Shown here: in pieces, positions 21,746 through 29,911 of the stretch
Numbering within the stretch: position 1 is the first letter of the stretch
Layout of the letters: the number at the start of each line of letters is the position of its first letter
NCBI GenBank assembly: GCA_029262755.1
Contig: JAJCYU010000205.1
Coordinates: forward strand, 1-33,469
DNA length: 33,469 bases
Direction: 5' to 3'
Source: Anaerolineae bacterium
GTDB taxonomy: Bacteria > Chloroflexota > Anaerolineae > Epilineales > Epilineaceae
Translations under genes and position numbers: made by a program
The notes under the pieces: generated by a model
Database searches by the model: none
The model's input: only the letters and a program-made list of their open reading frames with translations
Told to the model about the DNA's origin: nothing

Positions 21746-22387
21746 ATGCAAGACACACGCAAACGCATCCTCGATTACCTGCGTACGCATGGTCGCGCTG
21801 CCGTGGATCCCCTGGCGGAGCACTGCGGGTTGGCTCCGGTTACCGTGCGGCACCACCTCAGCGTGCTCCGCAGCCGCGGCTTGGTCGTGATGGATACCGA
21901 GCCCGTAGGGCGCGGGCGGCCACGCCACGTCTATCGGCTCAGCGCGCTCGGCGGCGAAGAGGTCGTCGAGGATCGCTATCGGCATATGGCGGTCCGGCTA
22001 TTGGAGGCCATGAAGGCCGGTAGCCGTGAGTCCGCGGAGCTGTTCTTCAAGGACATGGCGGATCGGCTCGTGGCGGAACGCAAGGCCGAACTACTCGATC
22101 AGCCGATCGAAACACGCCTCGACGCCGTGGGCGCTCTTCTGGGGGATGAAGGCTTCGCGGTGTTCTGGGAACAGGACGGAGATAGCTATCTCGTGCGCGA
22201 GGTCGCGTGCCCGTTTCAGGGCTTGGGCGCGGATCACCGCGAGGTTTGCTGTATGGACATGCACCTTCTCGAATCGCTCGTTGGTGCCGACGGTACGGTC
22301 GTCCGTGAGCGTTGGCGTTTGGAAGGGGACGACGAGTGCGTGTACCGCGTCGTGCCGCGTGTCCCGGTCGTCGAGCGCAGCACGTGA
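21746..22387 (+). CDS. sufR: SufR-like HTH transcriptional regulator with putative Fe-S cysteines
   Basis: MQDTRKRILDYLRTHGRAAVDPLAEHCGLAPVTVRHHLSVLRSRGLV (winged HTH); C-terminal CPFQGLGADHREVCCMDMHLLESLVG...DDECVYRV (Cx12C plus further Cys); divergent from sufA. Confidence 0.8.
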   Translation: MQDTRKRILDYLRTHGRAAVDPLAEHCGLAPVTVRHHLSVLRSRGLVVMDTEPVGRGRPRHVYRLSALGGEEVVEDRYRHMAVRLLEAMKAGSRESAELFFKDMADRLVAERKAELLDQPIETRLDAVGALLGDEGFAVFWEQDGDSYLVREVACPFQGLGADHREVCCMDMHLLESLVGADGTVVRERWRLEGDDECVYRVVPRVPVVERST

Positions 22388-22424
22388 CGCGTATCGGCGA
22401 CGTGCTCCGCATCGGGACCCCTCG

Positions 22425-22970
22425 GTGGTAGCGCGTTCGACGCCGACCCTGTCCTTCGCTCCACGCCACGAAGGTCCATGGTTGTTGCGAGGAGCGCTCG
22501 GCGGGGCCCTCGGCGGGCTAACCGGCCTGCTCGCGGCGAGCGTCACCCACGTCGTCCTTGGGGGTGAGGCACTCGTAGCGAGCAACGCCCTCGGAGCTAC
22601 CGTCGTGCGCTGGCTGCAGATCGGTCAAACGCAGGCCTTCGACAACTTCTATCCGGACGCCACCTTGGGAGGCGTTCTGCTTGCACTGATCGCCGGCGCG
22701 TTGGTCGGCGCGCCTCTTGGTGCGTTGGTGGCGCGATTCCCCGACGACCATCCGGCCGCCTGGGGCTTCGTGTGCGGGATCGCGCTCTGGGCGATCACCC
22801 GCTGGGTGCTCGCACCCGCGTTGGATCCCGCGTCCCTGCGCGTGCTCGGAGGCTGGCCGTTCGCCGCCGGGCACCTTGCGTTCGGGCTGTCCACGGGCAT
22901 GTGGCTGGGTGCAGTGAGCCCGAGGCGTAGCCCTGCCACCGGGCAATTGTCCCGCACCGACTCGCCGTAA
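22425..22970 (+). CDS. Small hydrophobic membrane protein of unknown function
   Basis: Frame of ORF 22026..22970 downstream of sufR, likely GTG start 22425; hydrophobic Gly-rich segments GALGGALGGLTGLLAASVTHVV, GGVLLALIAGALVGAPLGALV, WGFVCGIALWAITRWVL. Confidence 0.6.
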   Translation: MVARSTPTLSFAPRHEGPWLLRGALGGALGGLTGLLAASVTHVVLGGEALVASNALGATVVRWLQIGQTQAFDNFYPDATLGGVLLALIAGALVGAPLGALVARFPDDHPAAWGFVCGIALWAITRWVLAPALDPASLRVLGGWPFAAGHLAFGLSTGMWLGAVSPRRSPATGQLSRTDSP

Positions 22971-23226
22971 CGAGGCCCGTCGTCGTACGTCCTGGTTGTC
23001 GTTGCGCGACCCATGGGCTCGTCCAACAAGAACCTGACGAACCAAGTCGGCTACTGCCGCATCCGCATCAGCGCCCTGCAGTTGCCGGACATTCGCCTGC
23101 TAGCACCTCGTCTCATCCGAACCCTGGATCGGCGCTTCGGCGCCCTTACGTTCGGTCAACGTAGTATTGGACGAGCCCTACGGGCCGTCGCAACGTGCGC
23201 TGCATTCGCGCCGGAGAATTCGCCCT

Positions 23227-26200
23227 ATGCCCGTCCATCCCCCCCGAATCCACGCGGCCCCTACCGAGCGCCGCCTCGATGCCTTGGTGATGCGCACGGT
23301 GACCCTAGCCTTCGTCGCGCTCATCGGTGCCGCGTCGCTCCTGTCGCTCGTGCCCGCACCGTCCACCACGGGCGCGGCATCCCCGGCTCTCGCTCCGTTG
23401 GCCCAAGGCGCCGGCTCGCCTTGGGTGAAGGCGGTGGACGGTCTGCCGGGCGACAACGTCGGCGATATCGCCTTTGTCGGCGATCCGAATCGTAACTTTC
23501 GCTACTACATGATGGAATCGATCGAGTTCGGCCTGCATCGATCCCTGATCTCGCTCGAGGGTTGGCGACGGATGGCGCCCAACCCGGCCGCGCCCCAAAC
23601 CACCCGCGTCCGATCGGTTGCCGTCGCGCGTGATGACATCGACGGCCTGCGCGTGTACGCCGGCCTACAGGCGCGTCCGCTCTTCGGGATCAGCGAGGAT
23701 GCCGGCGCATCGTGGCGTTCCGAGATCGGACCACCGGGTGTCAGCCGTGCCGACCTGCTCGACGTCACGACGGACGGCACGATCTGGCTCGCGCAAAACG
23801 CGGCCACGGATCTTTGGCATTCGGAGGACCGCGGCCAGAACTGGGCGATCGACGCCAATCCGACGGCGCGCAGGGATCCCATCGACGACCTGTTCGCATC
23901 GCCCGACGAAGCCCGCATCTGGATGGTCGCGGGCGGCAGGATCTGGCGCAGCGAGGACAGTCCGGGAGCGTGGCAGGATGTCCTCGGCCCGCTGATCGCA
24001 GCACCGATCACGATGACCTTGACGGTCGAGTTCGCGTCCATCGACAAGGACGGTCGGTTGTGGGCCGTAGGGAAACGTCTGGGGCAGCCTGCCGCTCAGG
24101 TGAGCCTCGACGACGGCACGACCTGGATGCCCGCAGCGTGGCCGGCCGACACGCTTGGGGCGAAGGCCACCGCCCTACACGCGGGGCGCGCCGGATTCGG
24201 CATCCCCGCGGCCTGGTTGGCCGTGGACGACGGCTTCGACGGAGCGCGGGTCTTCGAGACGCGCAACGACGGTGCATCGTGGTCGGAGGTCTTCCGCGCG
24301 CCGATCGCGGTATCGGTGATCGCCGTCGATCCGGTCATGTACGATGTCTTCGTTGGCACCGATGGCTTGGGACTGTACCGATTGGACCAACCTCCCGTGC
24401 ATACCGGAGCGGTCTCGGCCGAGATGCTCGCGGTTGCGGCGCCGACCTATGGCCAGGACGATACGGTTCTGGCTTTGGGCCAGGTGACCCCGCTGCTCGG
24501 CACGCAGCCGGGCACGACGCCCGCGTGGAAGCTCGTGTACCGTTCTCGCGACGGCGGTGAGAGTTGGGCACGCCGCTACGTAACCACAGGGCTCGGCACG
24601 CGGCTCGATCCCTCGCCCGCCTTTGCAAGCGACCGCAGACTGTACAGCGGGCGTTTCCTGTCGACCGACTCAGGGCAGCGCTGGCGCTTGCTCGCGCCCA
24701 GGCCCGGTGGCGGTGATGTTCCGTACGTACAGGCCGTGGGGCCGATCACCGGCTCTCGGCCGTCGCTCTATGCGCTCGATGTGCCCTTCGTGGCGGGGGG
24801 AAGCGGCACGGGCGCCGGATTGCAGTTCAGCGGGGACGGTGGCGCATCGTGGCAGAGCACGGACGCCACGGTCGACGGCATCACCGCGATCGCGATCTCG
24901 CCCGGATTCGCGGACGACGCCACGGCATTCTTCGTCACGGACCGCGGCAAGGTGTTTCGAACACAGGATGCCACCAGCTTCGAGGAGATCGGTCGTTTGC
25001 CGCTCCTAGCAGGGCAAGGCGCCGTACCCGGACTGGCCGTCTCGCCTTCGTTCGACCGCGACGGCACCTTGGCGGCCGCGGTCGACAATCGGGCGGCCGT
25101 CCAGCGGTCCACGATCTACGTCTCCAACAACGGTGGCCGCACGTGGGATGAGCGCGCCGCGGGGCTCGCGCCGCGTGGTCGCCCGAGCGCGTTGATCCTA
25201 TCGCCCCGCTTCGAATTCGACCGCATCATGTTCCTAGGAACCGGTCGCGAGCGCGGCGATGTCTTGGAGCCGGCAATCTACGCCTCCGATTCGGCCGGCG
25301 CCGAGTGGTTCGGCGAAGCGCTGCTCGGCGAGGGAGCCGTGCAGGCCTTCGCATGGGGCGGCCTCGCGGACGACGGCCGCTTGTTCGCCGCGACAGGCCG
25401 AGAGGGCCTGTACTACCGCGACACGGACGGCGGACCGATCGTGCCCGTGCTGCCCACCGTGACCGCCTCGCCCACGCCGGCGCCGGCCACCGCGACCCCG
25501 ACCCGCACCGCCTCGCCCGTAGTAACGGCCTTCCCGAGCCCAACGCCGACGCCCGAGCTACAGACCCTGTGCGTGGAGGCTGTTGCCGATACCCACGCAC
25601 AGGAGACCCGGCCGGGAATCAGCGCGGGCCTGGAGAACGAGCTGCTCATTTGGGACGACGATATCGAGACGGCGCACACCTATCTGCGCTTCGAGCCCCC
25701 ACTGTTGCCGGTGGGATCGCAGACCGTGACCGCGACGATCGAAGTGTGGCTGCGTGCGCAGCAGAACGAAGGCGCGGCACCGTCCGCCGAGATGCGCAGC
25801 GTCGCAGAGCCGTGGACCGAGTCACGCATGACGTGGAACAACAAGCCGCGCTTGGGCAACTCGATCGCCACCTCGGTCGTCGATAGCCGACCGGCATGGC
25901 AGGTGTGGAACATCGGTCCTCTGGCCGCGACATGGGCCGGCGATCCGTCGCGCAATCACGGTGTCGCGCTCCTGCCGGTCACGGGTGCTTCGGACGCGAT
26001 GCGCGTCAAGCTCGCTTCGCGCGAGAACTCATCGGACCCCGCTCCGCGACTCTGCCTTCGCTACCGAGCGCCGCGCGTTGAGCCCACGGCCACGGAAACC
26101 CCGGAGCCCTCGCAGACGCCCAGCCCCACCGCGTTGCCTACCGACGGCCCTTCGCCCACCCCGAGTGAAACGCCCGAGCCGAGCAGTACCCCATTGCCCA

Positions 26201-26346
26201 CGCCTACGGATGCGGCGACGAGCACGAGCACGAGCACGCCGTCGCCCACGGCGACGCCTGTCCCGACCGCAACCCCGACGCTCACTGCGACGCCGGATCA
26301 TGGCGATGGATTCGTGTTCATCCCCTTCGTGGTGAAGGGCCGCTAG
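23227..26346 (+). CDS. Large secreted protein: YCF48/BNR-like repeats, DNRLRE-type domain, T/P/S-rich linker, C-terminal FIPFVVKGR
   Basis: Signal-like VMRTVTLAFVALIGAASLLSLVPAPS; repeated D-G-G-x-S/T-W motifs (EDAGASWRSE, RDGGESWARR, GDGGASWQST, NNGGRTWDER); DNRLRE-like DTHAQETRPGISAGLENELLIWDDD...TYLRFEPPLLPVGSQTVTATIEVWLRAQQ...WTESRMTWNNKP. Confidence 0.87.
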   Translation: MPVHPPRIHAAPTERRLDALVMRTVTLAFVALIGAASLLSLVPAPSTTGAASPALAPLAQGAGSPWVKAVDGLPGDNVGDIAFVGDPNRNFRYYMMESIEFGLHRSLISLEGWRRMAPNPAAPQTTRVRSVAVARDDIDGLRVYAGLQARPLFGISEDAGASWRSEIGPPGVSRADLLDVTTDGTIWLAQNAATDLWHSEDRGQNWAIDANPTARRDPIDDLFASPDEARIWMVAGGRIWRSEDSPGAWQDVLGPLIAAPITMTLTVEFASIDKDGRLWAVGKRLGQPAAQVSLDDGTTWMPAAWPADTLGAKATALHAGRAGFGIPAAWLAVDDGFDGARVFETRNDGASWSEVFRAPIAVSVIAVDPVMYDVFVGTDGLGLYRLDQPPVHTGAVSAEMLAVAAPTYGQDDTVLALGQVTPLLGTQPGTTPAWKLVYRSRDGGESWARRYVTTGLGTRLDPSPAFASDRRLYSGRFLSTDSGQRWRLLAPRPGGGDVPYVQAVGPITGSRPSLYALDVPFVAGGSGTGAGLQFSGDGGASWQSTDATVDGITAIAISPGFADDATAFFVTDRGKVFRTQDATSFEEIGRLPLLAGQGAVPGLAVSPSFDRDGTLAAAVDNRAAVQRSTIYVSNNGGRTWDERAAGLAPRGRPSALILSPRFEFDRIMFLGTGRERGDVLEPAIYASDSAGAEWFGEALLGEGAVQAFAWGGLADDGRLFAATGREGLYYRDTDGGPIVPVLPTVTASPTPAPATATPTRTASPVVTAFPSPTPTPELQTLCVEAVADTHAQETRPGISAGLENELLIWDDDIETAHTYLRFEPPLLPVGSQTVTATIEVWLRAQQNEGAAPSAEMRSVAEPWTESRMTWNNKPRLGNSIATSVVDSRPAWQVWNIGPLAATWAGDPSRNHGVALLPVTGASDAMRVKLASRENSSDPAPRLCLRYRAPRVEPTATETPEPSQTPSPTALPTDGPSPTPSETPEPSSTPLPTPTDAATSTSTSTPSPTATPVPTATPTLTATPDHGDGFVFIPFVVKGR

Positions 26347-26451
26347 CCGGCTGGGCTGCCGCCGTGAAGCGGGTATCGGTTGCGGGTTGCCGTTGCAGCC
26401 ACAAGCAATGAAGTGTTGCGGCAAAAGCCAATTCGTTGCGCTACCGTCCGT

Positions 26452-26958
26452 TTACGCGGGTGGCGGAGGCGCGATACGCTGCACGCCGGAACGCTCTCTC
26501 GCATCCAGCGCGTGCCAGAGATCGTCGACCGTGCGTCGGTCGTCGCCAGGCAACGTGAGGTCGGGGGCCAGGTCGCGTAGCGGTGCGAGCACGAAGGCCC
26601 GCTCCGCCATCCGCGGATGCGGCACGATGAGCCCCGGCCGCTCTACCTGGAGCGCGCCGACCAGGAGCAGATCGATGTCGATCGGTCGTGGCCCAAATCG
26701 CGGCCCCGCTTCCCGACTCCGTCCGAGGCCGCGCTCGATGCCGAGCGCGAGCGCGAGCAGGCGATCGGGCGGTAGCGCGCTGCTTCCGCGCAGGACCAGG
26801 TTGAGAAACGGAGGCTGGTCTTCGATCCCGACGGGCCGCGTGGCATACCACGGCGACACGCGGACTCCGCCCAGGACCATGCCGATGCGCTCGACCGCGC
26901 GCTGCATCGTGGCGGCGCGATCGCCGAGGTTCGCGCCAAGGCTAAAGGTTGCGATCAT
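26452..26958 (-). CDS. folK: 2-amino-4-hydroxy-6-hydroxymethyldihydropteridine pyrophosphokinase
   Basis: SLGANLGDRAATMQRAV, VSPWYATRPVGIEDQPPFLNLVL, GPRFGPRPIDIDLLLVG, VPHPRMAERAFVLAPL. Confidence 0.95.
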   Translation of the reverse strand: MIATFSLGANLGDRAATMQRAVERIGMVLGGVRVSPWYATRPVGIEDQPPFLNLVLRGSSALPPDRLLALALGIERGLGRSREAGPRFGPRPIDIDLLLVGALQVERPGLIVPHPRMAERAFVLAPLRDLAPDLTLPGDDRRTVDDLWHALDARERSGVQRIAPPPPA

Positions 26959-27800
26959 AGGGCGCGACGCGGCTCGTCCGGCGCAGGACGCCCTGCGCGA
27001 TCGCCCTCCGCGAAGCGGCGCATCGCATCGGCGTGCGCATCACTCGCCCATCGCGCGGGGAAGAGCGCGCGTTCGGCCGCCATGGCCTCTGCGGGCGGCG
27101 TGAGGACGCCCGTGCGCAGCAGGGCCTTGACGTCGCGCACCGCCGCCGCATCTGCGCGCAGGAAACGGGCGATGCGTGTTCGCGCAGCCTCGGCCGCGCC
27201 GCCGGCCTCAGCGACGTGGTCCGCGAGGCCAAGCGCTCGGAGCTCGCGCGCGCCGAGGGGACGCGCGTCGAGCAGCAGGCCCATCGCGCGCCCATAGCCG
27301 ACCCTGCGCAGCAACCGTTGGCCGGCGCCCCAGCCAGGGGTCAGGCCCATGCGCAGGTGGACCAGCCCCCATCGTACGGCATCGTCCACCACCATAAGGT
27401 CACAAGCCAGGGAGATCTCCGCGCCCCCGCCCAGGGCGTATCCGTTCACAGCGGCCACGACCGGAATGGGCAATGCCTCGAGTTGGGCCAGCGCATCGCC
27501 CATGTGGGCTGCAACGCGCCGGCCGTCCGCGATCGTCGGGGCGGAGGCGAGGGCGACCTGATCGCCGCCGCTGCAGAACGCGACCGCGCCAGCGCCACGT
27601 ACGAGCACGGCCCGCAGGCCGCCGGCGTCCGCGGAGGACGCTCGCTCCGCTAACGCGGCGACACACGCCGCGAACGCGATCATGCCGTCTTCGTCCAGGC
27701 TGTTGTGCGTCGGCGGATGGTCGAAGGTGATCTCCGCGACGCCCTCTGCGTCCACGTGGAAGCGCAGTCGGGCGGCGGGCGCCTCGGTGTCCGTCACCAC
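26955..27800 (-). CDS. Enoyl-CoA hydratase/isomerase family protein
   Basis: ITFDHPPTHNSLDEDG, AVAFCSGGDQVAL, IPVVAAVNGYALGGGAEISLACDLMVVDD; ATGA overlap with folK. Start ambiguous (GTG near 27800 or upstream to 27854). Confidence 0.88.
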   Translation of the reverse strand: MVTDTEAPAARLRFHVDAEGVAEITFDHPPTHNSLDEDGMIAFAACVAALAERASSADAGGLRAVLVRGAGAVAFCSGGDQVALASAPTIADGRRVAAHMGDALAQLEALPIPVVAAVNGYALGGGAEISLACDLMVVDDAVRWGLVHLRMGLTPGWGAGQRLLRRVGYGRAMGLLLDARPLGARELRALGLADHVAEAGGAAEAARTRIARFLRADAAAVRDVKALLRTGVLTPPAEAMAAERALFPARWASDAHADAMRRFAEGDRAGRPAPDEPRRAL

Positions 27801-27899
27801 GCAGCCGTGCGACGACCGGACGCGGCCGCGGCTCGGAGGCCCCGACCCGCGCACAACACACCCCGAAGCGGTACCGCAGGCGCGACGTCTACGCTAGCC

Positions 27900-28490
27900 T
27901 CAGCGATCATCGCTCGCCGCCTCGACTGCGGCGGCCGACGTGGCAACGGCGTTGGCGCCGTCGTTGCGCATCCGAGCTTCGACCGTCTGCCACGCGATGG
28001 CAGCACGTGTCGCGACCGCCGCGATGGCCGTCGCGCGTACGTCTTCATCGCGCAGCAGCTCTCCTGCCTCGTCGCGCAACCGCGCGACCTCCGTGCCGAT
28101 CGCCGCCTCCGCGGTGGCGGCCGCGTGTTCTGCGCTGGAGCGCAGATCGGCCTCGGCCGTCGCGCGGAAACGAGCAGCTTCCGTGGCGATTACCGCTTCC
28201 GCCGTCTCGCGCACGTCGCCGACCTTATCCCGGATGGCCGCTTCCGCCGTGCCCCGCGCACTGGCCGCCTCCTCCGCGATGGCCACCTCGAGCGTCGCCC
28301 GGGACCGGGCGGCCTGCGTGCCGACGACAGCCTGCCCTTCGGCGGCGGCTGTTCCGGCCGCTTCCTCTGCACTCTGGCGCAATTGGCGGCGCGCCGAGGG
28401 ACTGCACGCGGATGCGAAGCTGCCCAGGATTAGCGCTACAACGAGGACCGTTGCGGCGCGTCCCGTCAACGTTGCGGAGGCTCGCCTCAT
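27900..28490 (-). CDS. Predicted lipoprotein composed of tandem 15-residue helical repeats
   Basis: N-terminus MRRASATLTGRAATVLVVALILGSFASAC (lipobox-like SFASAC) then consecutive 15-mers such as ASARGTAEAAIRDKV/GDVRETAEAVIATEA/ARFRATAEADLRSSA; start overlaps the upstream stop (ATGA). Confidence 0.75.
   Translation of the reverse strand: MRRASATLTGRAATVLVVALILGSFASACSPSARRQLRQSAEEAAGTAAAEGQAVVGTQAARSRATLEVAIAEEAASARGTAEAAIRDKVGDVRETAEAVIATEAARFRATAEADLRSSAEHAAATAEAAIGTEVARLRDEAGELLRDEDVRATAIAAVATRAAIAWQTVEARMRNDGANAVATSAAAVEAASDDR
28041..28355 (-). repeat. Seven tandem 45-bp/15-aa repeats within the lipoprotein gene
   Basis: Residues 46-150 divide exactly into seven 15-mers, most with the pattern (A/x)xxRxTAEAxIxxxA/V. 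Confidence 0.75.
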
Positions 28491-28876
28491 GCCGCGTCGA
28501 TGCTCGCGCTGCATCGCACGCGCAGGTGAGCGTCCTCGCCGCGCACGTCGACGTAGAAGTTGTCGCCGCCGAAGTTCGAGGAGCGATGCAGCCGCATCTC
28601 TGCGTGGGCATGGTCGTCCGGTCCGATGTCATGCTCCGTGGCATCGATCCGCAGCTCCAACTCGCCGCTGTCCTCGGTGATGTTGACGTGGAATGCGGCA
28701 TCGACGATGCCCCGATCGCCTTCGAGGACCTTGTGGGCCTCTGGGCTGCGCCAACGCTCGATACCGTTGATAGTGACGCGTAGGCTCCACTCGGCGCGCC
28801 CCACGCGTTCCGGGTTGGCAAGCGCTTGGAACTCATCGATTCGAAAGTTGACACGCTGCCGCTTCGACTCGGTCAT
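28487..28876 (-). CDS. Small soluble protein of unknown function (129 aa)
   Basis: Intact ORF with ATG, coupled by ATGA overlap to the following lipoprotein gene; alternating hydrophobic pattern suggests beta-rich fold (EWSLRVTINGIERWR; GELELRIDATEHD). Confidence 0.65.
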   Translation of the reverse strand: MTESKRQRVNFRIDEFQALANPERVGRAEWSLRVTINGIERWRSPEAHKVLEGDRGIVDAAFHVNITEDSGELELRIDATEHDIGPDDHAHAEMRLHRSSNFGGDNFYVDVRGEDAHLRVRCSASIDAA

Positions 28877-28967
28877 GGAAGGCTCCTAGTAGGGAGGTGC
28901 AGCCGGCGCGGCGACGATAGCGGGGGGCTCATGCGGCCGCAAGTGGTTGCGCGGTCCCGCCGATCAC

Positions 28968-28996
28968 TTGACAGAACGTATACCGAACCGTAGGAT
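28968..28996 (+). promoter_or_regulatory. lexA promoter: TTGACA-N17-TAGGAT
   Basis: TTGACA 28968-28973, 17-bp spacer, TAGGAT 28991-28996. Confidence 0.8.
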
Positions 28997-29010
28997 AGAA
29001 CGCATGAACG

Positions 29011-29022
29011 GAACACCTGTTC
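29011..29022. promoter_or_regulatory. LexA/SOS box GAACACCTGTTC
   Basis: Matches the GAAC-N4-GTTC core of the Gram-positive/actinobacterial-type SOS box, located 14 nt after the -10 and 26 nt before the lexA ATG. Confidence 0.8.
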
Positions 29023-29048
29023 CCGGGTGTTCGCGATCGGAGGTAGTC

Positions 29049-29720
29049 ATGACCCGTGCAGAGCGGCCCCTCAACGAGCGACAACGATTGATCCTGCGCT
29101 TCATCGCCTCGCAACTCGAAGAGAGCGGGTACCCGCCCACGATTCGCGAGATCGGCAACGACGTCGGCATCTCGTCGACCAGCGTGGTCAACTACCACCT
29201 CAACAAGCTCAAAGAGCGCGGCCTGATCGAGCGCGACGACCGCGTGTCGCGCGGCCTGAAGCTTACCCGTGGCGCCGGTGCGTACCTCGACGCCCCCATG
29301 AGCTCCAATGACGTGGGCGGGAACATGATCCGCTTGCCGCTCCTGGGTCAGATTGCGGCAGGGCAGCCGATCGCCGTGCTCGACCAGCCCGATCCCGAGA
29401 GCTTCATCGAGGTCTCCGGCGATATGGTGGGGGCCAGAGAGGAAGTCTTCGCGTTGCACGTCAAGGGCAACTCGATGATCGATGCATTGATCAACGACGG
29501 CGACATCGTGGTCCTGCAGCACGCCGACACGGCAGAGAACGGTGAGATGGTCGCGGCGTGGATCGAAGACCGGGAAGAGACGACGCTCAAGCGCTTCTAT
29601 CGCGAGAACGGCCGCATTCGTCTGCAACCCGCGAACCCGACCATGGAGCCCATCTTCGAGCGTGATGACAACGTGCGCATCCAGGGCAAGGTCATCGCGG
29701 TGATTCGCAGCGTCGCCTGA
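29049..29720 (+). CDS. lexA: LexA repressor
   Basis: LNERQRLILRFIASQLEESGYPPTIREIGNDVGISSTSVVNYHLNKLKERGLI; cleavage site IAAGQPI, catalytic Ser in VKGNSMIDALI, Lys in EETTLKRFY. Confidence 0.97.
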   Translation: MTRAERPLNERQRLILRFIASQLEESGYPPTIREIGNDVGISSTSVVNYHLNKLKERGLIERDDRVSRGLKLTRGAGAYLDAPMSSNDVGGNMIRLPLLGQIAAGQPIAVLDQPDPESFIEVSGDMVGAREEVFALHVKGNSMIDALINDGDIVVLQHADTAENGEMVAAWIEDREETTLKRFYRENGRIRLQPANPTMEPIFERDDNVRIQGKVIAVIRSVA

Positions 29721-29863
29721 GAGCGCCACCCGAGGGCTCTGGCCGCGCAGCACTTCGGTTCCGTACCGGTTCGGTAGCGCGGGTTCGACAGCACAATTCG
29801 AAACTCCGTAGGGTCCGGCCGCAATCCGTTCTCGGCTAGGGGCCCCTTCGGTCTGTCGCCATA

Positions 29864-29869
29864 TATAAT
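29864..29869 (+). promoter_or_regulatory. Candidate -10 (TATAAT) upstream of transaldolase
   Basis: TATAAT 43 nt before the ATG; no convincing -35 seen. Confidence 0.45.
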
Positions 29870-29911
29870 GGCCGCACGCCGCCGCTGTCGCTTGCCTCGG
29901 GAGAACCTCGC

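Noticed and set aside
26061-26300. Tandem repeat DNA encoding TPTPS-rich sequence as a possible regulatory repeat
   Set aside because: Explained by the low-complexity extracellular linker of the secreted protein.
26955-27800. Possible MenB (naphthoate synthase) because of FCSGGDQ
   Set aside because: Remaining MenB signature segments are absent; kept as generic enoyl-CoA hydratase family.
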